Source: Nothopassalora personata (taxonomy: Eukaryota > Ascomycota > Dothideomycetes > Mycosphaerellales > Mycosphaerellaceae). Taken from it: DNA of 64,000 nt. Below the pieces are notes generated by a model. That model worked only from the letters and a program-made list of their open reading frames with translations, was not told where the DNA came from and ran no database searches. Made by a program: the position numbers and the translations under genes. Each line of letters starts with the position of its first letter. Position 1 is the stretch's first letter. Of this stretch, positions 33,801 to 42,244 are shown in pieces. The stretch is from the NCBI GenBank assembly GCA_033816765.1, contig CM066293.1, positions 744,001-808,000 of the forward strand. Direction: 5' to 3'.

Positions 33801-33988
33801 GCCCGCCGCCCGGATGGAAGCCGCCAGCGCTATGGATACCGAACGAGAAAGTTGGGTCAACCGCATTACCCGCGCACATGGCAGATGCTGGACAACCACC
33901 TGTCTCCGCACCGACACCGACCACAGAAACGCCGGTCCTCCGCCGTTCAGCGCGCACGCGAGGAGATACAGCTGTCTCGCCGAAGTGA
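27866..33988 (+). CDS. Fused Gag-Pol polyprotein, family A copy 1
   Basis: 2,040 residues in one frame, starting MEGEQAVP. In order: a disordered N-terminus, a coiled coil (about 225-310), a capsid-like region, and a Cys-rich CFACKKEGC segment near 645 in place of a classical knuckle. Next come protease with DTG at Asp738, reverse transcriptase with YLDD at 1121-1124 and PFGLCNAP upstream, and RNase H ([27 protein letters not shown]). The integrase has an HHCC domain ([26 protein letters not shown]) and a DD35E triad at Asp1616, Asp1680 and Glu1716. A chromodomain-like tail (VEEVIKSKW to IADFHHNNP) closes the protein. Copy 2 encodes the same parts as separate gag and pol frames; here a deletion at about 29,913 fuses them. 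All catalytic residues are present, so activity is plausible, but the Gag:Pol ratio would be fixed at 1:1. Confidence 0.93.
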   Translation: [2040 protein letters not shown]

Positions 33989-34263
33989 TGAACTGCTCGG
34001 ACACGGCCTTCAATGCGTGTGTAAGCACCGACTGTAGCCTCTCGCTGTTACAGCACGGCCTTACTGAAGCACGCACACTGAAGCACCGGTCCGCGGTAAC
34101 ACACTGAAGCACCGGTCCGCGGTATCTACACGCACCGCTCGAGCCGACCATGCTACACATCCCTTACACGCCAGACGAGGCCGCTGTCGCATTGGTTACA
34201 TACTGTTTGATTTTCTTTTTACGCACGTCGCAGGCGCTCGTGGCCATTTTGGAGGGGGGGTAC

Positions 34264-34449
34264 TGTCACGGGGTGGCCTTGACCTTGGACCCTTCGCCGG
34301 CTTAACCGCGGACCTTCCGGATCGGGTTAGCGCGGCTTGGCACGAGATCGACCTTGCTTCTCTCTTCTCTCTCGTTCTTAGACTCTTCGTAGATTGTATT
34401 ATTCACGACTTGACTCCTACACTCTCTGGATCTCATATCGCCCGTGTCA
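34264..34449 (+). repeat. 3' LTR, family A copy 1
   Basis: 186 bp, identical to 27543-27728, preceded by a polypurine run and followed by the GATAG duplication. Confidence 0.95.
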
Positions 34450-34454
34450 GATAG

Positions 34455-34884
34455 CTATAGTGTTATAGGTTATATTAAGACAGTATGCTAGAACCTCTAC
34501 CCTAAGCTTACACTAGCTAGATTTAAGCCTAAGACTCTAGATAACTAGCAGTAGCGTTAGTAGGTAAATAACACTACTAACAACCTATAGAGGCAGCCGA
34601 AGGAGACCGCTCAATTTGCGGCCTACGGTAGTCTCGAGGATCTAATAACTCCTCATAACGGCAACCATTATATGTTTATAGCGGCCATATTTAAGGAGCA
34701 CATTTAAGATACCTTAGCACTGCTTGTAGCGAAGGACCGCACCGATTAGGTTATAGACTCCGGCTACACTTCTTACATAATAAACACGCTTAGTAACATA
34801 GTTAGTTATAGACCCTACAATGTCCCTATTAAGATAGGTAAGGGGATTATTACTACTACTACATACGGTATTATCTAACTAGAC
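34455..34884 (+). pseudogene. Copia zinc-knuckle end and protease remnant
   Basis: The copia sequence resumes after the family A insertion. A knuckle-like GYIKTVCQNLYP appears when TAG is read as CAG. Further on, VIDSGYTSYIIN corresponds to the copia protease D-S-G site. The stretch is interrupted again by family B. Confidence 0.6.
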
Positions 34885-34889
34885 CTATT

Positions 34890-35050
34890 TGTGACGGCCC
34901 ATGGCCGCACAGCGAGTGAACGTGGCGAGTTACGTGACCGGGCCCGGGCCGACCCGCGTGCCTCGGCTTGTATATTAACTTCTCGCGCCTCGCGCACCTC
35001 TTAGATAGCTTGTCTAACAACTTCGTACTACCTAAGCAGGTGCCCTTACA
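34890..35050 (+). repeat. 5' LTR, family B
   Basis: 161 bp, identical to 42130-42290. It contains a TATATTAA box about 41 nt before GTCTAACAA (35012), the inferred transcript start. Confidence 0.95.
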
Positions 35051-35052
35051 CT

Positions 35053-35061
35053 TTGTTAGAC
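35053..35061 (+). promoter_or_regulatory. Primer-binding site of self-priming type, family B
   Basis: TTGTTAGAC, 2 nt past the LTR, is the exact reverse complement of GTCTAACAA at 35012-35020 inside the LTR, as expected for Tf1/sushi-type self-priming. Confidence 0.65.
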
Positions 35062-35279
35062 CTTTCTTTTCCGCAGACAAGCTGCGAAGGATCTGCGAAG
35101 GGCAGATCAAGTAACGCGACAAGCGCGTTGAGTCCACAGGCCGAGTGCGACTCCAAGAAAAGTGCGACGACAAACGCACTCAAGTTAAGTCAACAAACGC
35201 ACGCAGAGAAGACGTGCCCAAGTTAAGTCAACACCCCAAGTCAACAAGCGCGACACCCCATCGCGCCCAAGGTAACGAG

Positions 35280-37466
35280 ATGGTGCGTCAGAATGGACGC
35301 CAGTCGCTGCTGGCAATGCGACCAGTGGTGCAACGCGAGTCGGTGCTCAACACACAGACTCAAGGTCGCGATGCGACGCAAGAACAAGAACAAGACCGCC
35401 AGTATCAGAAGATGATTGAACTAGGCAAGCCCGTCACTGATCCACAGCCATACCTCAACATCAGCGATTTCCTACACGACGACGAGATCATCGAGGAAGA
35501 AGGCAAGGAGGCTATGGTAGCCGTGGACTACATGGACGATGCAGCGACGGACGAAGCAGAAGAGGGAGCCGAGGAAGCACAACAAGTCGCGAAGATCTAT
35601 CGAGCGACACTCAAGTCCCTCACTCAACTCGATATCGAGAAGTTCGAGAAGCTGTACGGCAGCGACGTTTCCGCACCTCCCGCCATCCACTTCATCCTCC
35701 GCCGCGGCGAACAGGAATACCGCAACGTCTCGAAGCTTGCAGAGATGTTGTACACGAGCTGTCACCAGAGCCAAGAATATGGAGACAAAGTTCAGAAGGA
35801 ACTCGACAAGGTTCAAAAGGATCTCGGGGATGCGAAGAAGCAGGTGTCGGACTTGGACAAGTTACTGAAGGCCTCCGATGCCCAGCAAAAGGACCTGCGC
35901 GACCACCTGGCTAAAGTCACCGCCGATCGTGACACCGCCAGCGCTGAGCGCGACACAGTTATCAAGGACCTGGACACCGTCAAGATCGAACTCGATGCAC
36001 TTAAGGCCCTGCCCATTCCAACTGACTCCCAGAAAGCGTACGAGCATGCCAAGCAAGCAATGGTCTGGGTCAAGGAGCGAGAGGCTCGCATTGGAGAGCT
36101 GGAGCGTGAAGTGGACAACTACGAAGAAGCCGTTGCCGATCACGAGCGCGACATCCAAGCCCTTCGCAACGCGCATGCTAAGGAGCTCGAAGCAGCCGAG
36201 CAGCGTGGGCGCACCGAAGCACGAGGCAAGGATCGTCGCTCCTCGCTCTCACGTTCCATCTCTCGTCGACGTGCTGGAAGAGAGCCATCACCGCCGAAGG
36301 ACCAAGGCAGGACTGGCAAGCAGTCCAGCGGCGGAGACTCATCCGATGAGTCAGGTGAAGAGGTTAGCAAGAAGGACAGGGCTGGCAAGCAGCGCAAGAG
36401 CAGGAAGCCGAGATACGATCCGGATAGCAGTGACAGCAGCAGCAGCAGTAGCAGCGACGAGTCCTCAGACGATGACCGCCGCGCTCGCCGCCGCAAGTCC
36501 AAGAAGACCAAGAAGGTCACCAAGATCAACTTCAACAACATCCTGGACATCGACGAGTCACTCGATCGTCCTTGGAAGACGGACCGAAGTGTCGAAGGCC
36601 CCAAGCATAAGTTTCAAGGCGACCTCAGCAAGGAAGGCGACCTGAAGGGACCATCGCTTGAGAAGTGGCTCAGCGCACTGGAGACCAAGCTCGCCGCCAC
36701 CACGTTCCGTGACAAGGATGCCGTGCTCAAGTTCATACTGGATTACACCGACGGAGGCGCTTGGGCGCTGCTCAACCCGAAGGTTCCATCCATCGCAGGC
36801 ATCATGAGCGGAAGCGAGCGCCCGTATTCATCAGTCAACAAGATGATGAAGTCCCTCATCGAGTGGTACGGCGATCGCAACCCCGTCGGCCGCGCTCGCG
36901 ACAACATGGCTGTGTTGAAGCAGCCAGAGGACAACTCCAAGGACTCCTTCGCCGAACTCTACCGCGAGTGGCGCCGTTATGCCAACTTGATGCGCATGAC
37001 CGGAGAAGACGCTATGGACAACCTCATGCGCAAGCTCAACTACCGCTATCTGATCCGCTATCAGCAAGCAAACCCTAAGACCCTCAGCGAAGCAGTCGAT
37101 GCCCTGTTCAAGGCTGAGGAGGATTTCAAGGTCGCCGAGACTCTTCACCCGAAGAAGAAGTCTACGGCCAAGAAGGACGACAAGAAGGACGACAAGAAGG
37201 ACGACAAGCCCAACGGCACCACTCCAGCCGGATCTGGCGGAGGCGGCTCAAAGAATCGCCGCAAGGTGGACCGCCTGCCATGGGACTCTCGCCCAGCTGA
37301 GTTCAAGCACCTCACTCTTCTTGACGACGCTGAGACTGAGCGTTGCATGAAGGAGAGACTGTGCAAGAAGTGCCGCAAGCCAGGTCACCAGCTGACCGAC
37401 AAGGAGTGTGAGCTCTGGAACTACCAGATGCCACCGCGCCCGACTACCCAGTCGGAAAAAGCCTAG
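35280..37466 (+). CDS. Gag polyprotein, family B
   Basis: 728 residues from the first ATG (MVRQNGRQ); the frame is open upstream to about 35145 but without an ATG. It has an acidic N-terminus and a long coiled coil with VQKELDKVQKDL-type heptads (about 160-310). A Ser/Arg/Lys-rich linker with a serine run follows, then a retrotransposon capsid-like domain (about 440-620) and a zinc knuckle-like CKKCRKPGHQLTDKEC near the C-terminus. The protein would form the particle shell and bind the RNA. It ends at TAG 37464-37466, directly after a GGAAAAAG slip-like site, with pol in the -1 frame. Confidence 0.88.
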   Translation: MVRQNGRQSLLAMRPVVQRESVLNTQTQGRDATQEQEQDRQYQKMIELGKPVTDPQPYLNISDFLHDDEIIEEEGKEAMVAVDYMDDAATDEAEEGAEEAQQVAKIYRATLKSLTQLDIEKFEKLYGSDVSAPPAIHFILRRGEQEYRNVSKLAEMLYTSCHQSQEYGDKVQKELDKVQKDLGDAKKQVSDLDKLLKASDAQQKDLRDHLAKVTADRDTASAERDTVIKDLDTVKIELDALKALPIPTDSQKAYEHAKQAMVWVKEREARIGELEREVDNYEEAVADHERDIQALRNAHAKELEAAEQRGRTEARGKDRRSSLSRSISRRRAGREPSPPKDQGRTGKQSSGGDSSDESGEEVSKKDRAGKQRKSRKPRYDPDSSDSSSSSSSDESSDDDRRARRRKSKKTKKVTKINFNNILDIDESLDRPWKTDRSVEGPKHKFQGDLSKEGDLKGPSLEKWLSALETKLAATTFRDKDAVLKFILDYTDGGAWALLNPKVPSIAGIMSGSERPYSSVNKMMKSLIEWYGDRNPVGRARDNMAVLKQPEDNSKDSFAELYREWRRYANLMRMTGEDAMDNLMRKLNYRYLIRYQQANPKTLSEAVDALFKAEEDFKVAETLHPKKKSTAKKDDKKDDKKDDKPNGTTPAGSGGGGSKNRRKVDRLPWDSRPAEFKHLTLLDDAETERCMKERLCKKCRKPGHQLTDKECELWNYQMPPRPTTQSEKA

Positions 37467-40400
37467 TCCACTCGTTGAGCGCAACAACCAGTGGACTGGA
37501 TACGAACACGTCAACGTCAAGGCCGAAGTCAGAAGGGATTGGGGAAGGTGATCTCAGAATATCATCCCATTCCTTACGAATGGTGCACATAGAGCACAAC
37601 CCTGTAATAGGATCACACCTAGTGGTGCCTTGCACAGCGAATGGAAAATATGCATTCTCATTCCTTGATGACGGAGCCAATTCAAACTACGTTGACATCG
37701 TATATGCGCGAAAGAATGACCTGCCACTCTCGAAGCTGGACAGCCCATTGGCACTGGGCCTCGCCGACATGTCCACTGCAAAGGAAATGATCGAATACCG
37801 TACGGAGCTCACCCTGGAGATCAACGGGCACTCCGAAGTGATCAATGCCTGGCTCACCAACCTCGAATACGACATCGTCTTGGGGAGACCATGGCACGAC
37901 AAGCATCAACCAGGCCTGCATTATGAGTCCGGCACTATGACGCTCGATTCTCAACACTGCAAGGACAACTGCCTGTCCGGAAAGGAAGCGACGTGGGTGC
38001 AGTCAGTCAATGATCAAGACCAGAACCCAGTCCTTACGTTCCAGACCCACGAGGAGCTTCCTAGCAAGTACCGCTCGGCAACCGTGGAAGAAGATGACGA
38101 AGGAGATGTCACTTGGCAGCACGCCCGTCTGCCACTGCCGGCTGACGGCGAAGACACCATCAAGCGCATGACAACGCGCGGCCCTGGAAAAGTTCGCCGG
38201 GCTGCTAAGAGACTCGAAGCAAAGGAAGCAAAGGCCGCTGTGGCAGCAGCAGTAGCAGCAGCTGCCGAAGCCGCAGCTCAACAAGCAGAAGAGCCTAAGA
38301 AGAACATCGACATCAAAGAAGTCAATGCAGACTACTTCGTGCGCCTCGCCAAGCAAAAGGGCGCGCAAGTTCACCTGATGTATGTCTATGACCCCAAGGT
38401 GGAGCAGCAGCGAGCGGGCGACTCGCTTGCCGCTTGCGCCATGACGGCGCACAACATGAAGACAGTTGCTGGAGGCAACTGTAAGATGCTGTCAGACGAA
38501 AAGACGATCTCAAGGCTGAACGCGCGTGCCGCTGCATTCATACCAGCATCAGAACGTGTAGCCCCAACACTCCGTTCCTGCAAGATGCACGCACAAGCAG
38601 ACGTGGACAAGTTCATGAAAGTCAACGACCAAGAGATCGATCCAAAGGACCACCTTATGCCAACATACCACGAGTTCGCTGATTGCTTCTCGAAGAAGGC
38701 TTCAGAAGAGCTTCCGCCACACCGGCCTGGGATTGACCATGAGATCAAGCTGAAACCCGATGCCGTGCCACCCTTCAAGCGACCATACCGCATGTCTAAG
38801 CAAGAAGACGAGATCATCAAGCACTGGACTGACGAACAGATCGCCCAAGGCAAGATCCGCAAGAATGAAGGCCGCGCCGATGCTGCATCTCCGTGCCTTA
38901 TCGTCAAGAAGCCAGGAGGTGGGTTGAGAGTATGCGTTGATTACAGAGCCCTCAATGCACTTACCATCAAGTCAAGATACCCTATTCCCCTGATGCAGGA
39001 CACCTTGAACCGCATCGCAGGAAAGAAGTGGTTTACGAAGCTAGATGTGATTGCAGCATTCAACCGCATCCGCATCGCAAAGGGGCATGAGTGGATGACA
39101 GCGTTCACTACCCGCTATGGGCAGTTCGAATGTCTAGTCATGCCATTCGGCCTATGCAACGCCCCAGGAACGTTCCAAGCTTATGTGAACGACACGCTAC
39201 GGGAGTTCCTAGATGACTTTGCATCAGCCTATCTAGATGATATCCTCATCTTTAGCGACACGCTTGAAGAGCACATTGGACATGTGAAGAAGGTGCTAGG
39301 GCGCTGCAGAGACGCAGGCCTGCAACTTGATATCAAGAAGTGTGAATTCCACACCCAATCGACCAAGTACCTTGGCCTTATTATTGGCAAGGACGGCATC
39401 TCCATGTGCCCGGAGAAGGTGAGAGCAGTGCAAGAATGGGAAACACCTCGTAATGTCACGGATGTGCTTGCATTCAACGGATTCGCTGGCTTCTATCGAC
39501 GATTCATCAAGAACTACAGCAAGATAACACTGCCGCTTACCCGCCTCACCAAGAAAGACGTGCCATGGCAATGGACGGCAGAGTGCCAAGCAGCGTTCGA
39601 CGGCCTCAAGAAAGCATTCACCGATGCAGAAGGAGAAATCCTCGCAGTCTTCCAGCATGGGCTGGAGACAGTGCTTGAGACTGACGCTTCGGACTTCGTC
39701 ACCGCAGCGGTCCTCTCCCAACGTCATAATGGCATCTTGAGACCAGTGGCATATCTGTCTAAGAAGATGTCACCCCAGGAATGCAACTACGACATCTATG
39801 ACAAAGAGTTGCTCGCTATTGTCAAAGCGTTCGAAGAATGGCGTCCTGAGCTGGCAGCAGGTGACATCGATGACAAGGACTGCGTGGGCAGCGATTGCGA
39901 GAACTTCCTGGCCGACCCAAGTGGCAAGCCAGTGCTCGTCTACTCAGACCACAAGAACCTTGAGTACTTCATGACCACGAAGGAACTCAACCGGCGCCAA
40001 GCACGCTGGGCAGAATTCCTATCGCAATTCCACTTCAAGATCATCTACAGACCAGGAGTGCAGGGAGGCAAGCCCGATAGCCTTACCCGCCGCTCACAAG
40101 ATGCGATACGCAAGGACGAGGATGATCCCCGGCACACGCAGCAGCATCGCGTGTTGCTAGGACCCGAATTGTTTATGCCGAACTTGTTAGCCAGCAGAAT
40201 CCTACAACTCGCGGCATCGGAAGCCACCGGCGTTGTGGATGAGGACCTACAACGCGACATCCGATCCCTATACGAACAGCAAGAACCACAAGAGGCCCTG
40301 CAACAGCTGGCAGCTGGCGACAAGGTGAAGATGCTCCACAGGCACAAGATCGACCCTAAGCACGCGATGGCAGTAGATGGAATGATCTACGTCAAGAACA

Positions 40401-42244
40401 GAGAAGGTGGCTACAGCCTGTATGTCCCAGAACCAGCTGAAGATGATGAAGGCAACACGGTGTATGCCCGCATAGTGAAAGCATTTCACGACGCCCCAGC
40501 CGCAGGTCACCCAGGAAAGACTAAGACCAACACCCTATTGAAACGCCACTATATCTGGCCAGGCATGACACGCTTCATACGCGAGTTCTGCAAAGGATGC
40601 ACGACGTGCACAAACGTGAACCCAGTGCAGGATGCCGAACACGGATTGCTAGCACCGTTGCCAGTGCCACTCGACACATGGGACGACATCGCAATGGACT
40701 TCGTAGTCGAGCTGCCCGAAGCACGCTGCACCGCAGATGGGCAGAAGTACAAAAACGTTCTCACAGTGACAGACCGCCTGAGTAAGGAGCGGCATCTGAT
40801 CCCAGTGCTCAACATGAGCGCAGAGTACATTGCGTTCATCTACCTCAAGTACGTGTTCAGCCGCCATGGGCTGCCTAAGTCGATCGTTACAGACAGAGGA
40901 CCCCAATGGCTTTCCGCATTCTGGAAGCGCCTATGCCAGCTACTAGGCATCAAGCGCAAGCTGTCAACGGGCTACCACCCCCAAACAGATGGGCAAAGCG
41001 AGATCACGAACAAGGCCATGGAGAAGTACCTGCGCACGTATACCAACTATGCCCAGGACGACTGGCCGGATTGGCTGCCTCTAGCAGAGTTCACTGCGAA
41101 CGACCACGTGTCAGAATCTACCGGATTCTCCCCATTCATGGCAACGCTAGGCAAGAACCCGAGGTATTCAGACGCAGAAGTCATGCTGCCGCTGGAACTC
41201 ATGCCACACAAGCAACGCCTCGATGCACAATCGGCGACTGCATTCGGAGCCCGGATGAATGAACTCAGGCAGGCACTCAGAGACGCCATGCAAATGGCGC
41301 AAGATACACAAGCGGAGTATGCCAACCGACGCAGGACCATAGCACCAGCATACAAGTTAGGCGACATGGTGCACATTAGCACCAAGAACTGGCACACCAC
41401 ACGCCCGTCTAAGAAACTGGACTACAAGTATGCGGGTCCTTACCCGATCAAGGAAGTGCTGCCACACGACACATATCGAGTCGCATTGCCAGACTCACTG
41501 AGCAACCTGTATGACGGGTTCCACGCCAATTACTTGCGACCAGGCTACGACCCAGTCACAGGACAAGTCGTCCCTCCGCCTCCGCCAATCGAGGTGGAGG
41601 ACGAAGATGGGTCTCACCAGGAATGGCACGTGGAGAAAGTCGTGGACTCGCACAGGTCGCTGCCGCCAGGGCGTGCGCCAGCAGGAGGAAAGGTCCCAAT
41701 CTACAAGTACTGCGTGAAGTGGGTAGGTGATAACGAGCTAACTTGGGAGCCCGCAGAGACTATGATTGCAACAGCAGCCGCCTCTGTCGCCGACTTCCAT
41801 CACAACCACCCTACGGCCCCTAGACCAGCCGGCTTCACACCACCGCTAGGATGGATTGCGAATGAGGAAGCACCATCTGATGACGCGGGCACCCTCAGTG
41901 CTGCGATGATTACGTCCAACCCAGTAACCGCAGGAGGGCCACGCGAATTGATCGCGCAGGTGCCTGTGGCTCTTCTGGCAGAAGACAACGGCTCGTATGA
42001 AGATGATGACCCGCCAGGCATGGCACCAACAAAGGTAACCGATGACTGTGACCGAAGCGACAAGCGAAATGGACATCAAACTTCCCTTGACACGGTGCAC
42101 AGGAGTGACCGTTTTGAAGGGGGGGGTGGTGTGACGGCCCATGGCCGCACAGCGAGTGAACGTGGCGAGTTACGTGACCGGGCCCGGGCCGACCCGCGTG
42201 CCTCGGCTTGTATATTAACTTCTCGCGCCTCGCGCACCTCTTAG
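37412..42244 (+). CDS. Pol polyprotein, family B (expressed by -1 frameshift)
   Basis: The frame is open from 37412, overlaps the gag end by 55 nt and has no ATG near the junction, so a frameshift is needed. Domains in order: aspartic protease ([12 protein letters not shown]), reverse transcriptase ([38 protein letters not shown]), RNase H ([27 protein letters not shown]), integrase HHCC ([20 protein letters not shown], CTTC) and the DDE core ([34 protein letters not shown]). A clear chromodomain follows ([11 protein letters not shown] to [19 protein letters not shown]). The C-terminus runs through the PPT and 115 nt into the 3' LTR before its stop. Catalytic motifs are intact. Confidence 0.92.
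   Translation, partial: [1610 protein letters not shown]
37454..37499 (+). promoter_or_regulatory. Putative -1 ribosomal frameshift signal, family B
   Basis: GGAAAAAGCC-TAG ends gag (frame TCG GAA AAA GCC TAG). AGTCCACT (37465-37472) pairs perfectly with AGTGGACT (37490-37497), with two further possible pairs at 37463-37464/37498-37499, giving a stem with a 17-nt loop starting 4 nt after GGAAAAA. The same arrangement recurs in family A copy 2. Confidence 0.7.

Larger units (their letters stand above)
27543..34449 (+). mobile_element. Intact Ty3/gypsy chromovirus, family A copy 1
   Basis: 6,907 bp with two identical 186-bp LTRs, a 5-bp target duplication GATAG (27538-27542 and 34450-34454), a self-primer-type PBS, a G-rich PPT (GGAGGGGGGGTAC just before 34264) and one continuous Gag-Pol frame. 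It lies inside the copia zinc knuckle. Relative to copy 2 it lacks 158 bp at the gag/pol junction and has a 26-bp tandem duplication in the 3' non-coding part (about 34082-34125). It is essentially free of RIP. Confidence 0.95.

Noticed and set aside
36423..36465. AGC-repeat microsatellite in family B gag
   Set aside because: It simply encodes a serine run in the gag linker; not an independent feature.
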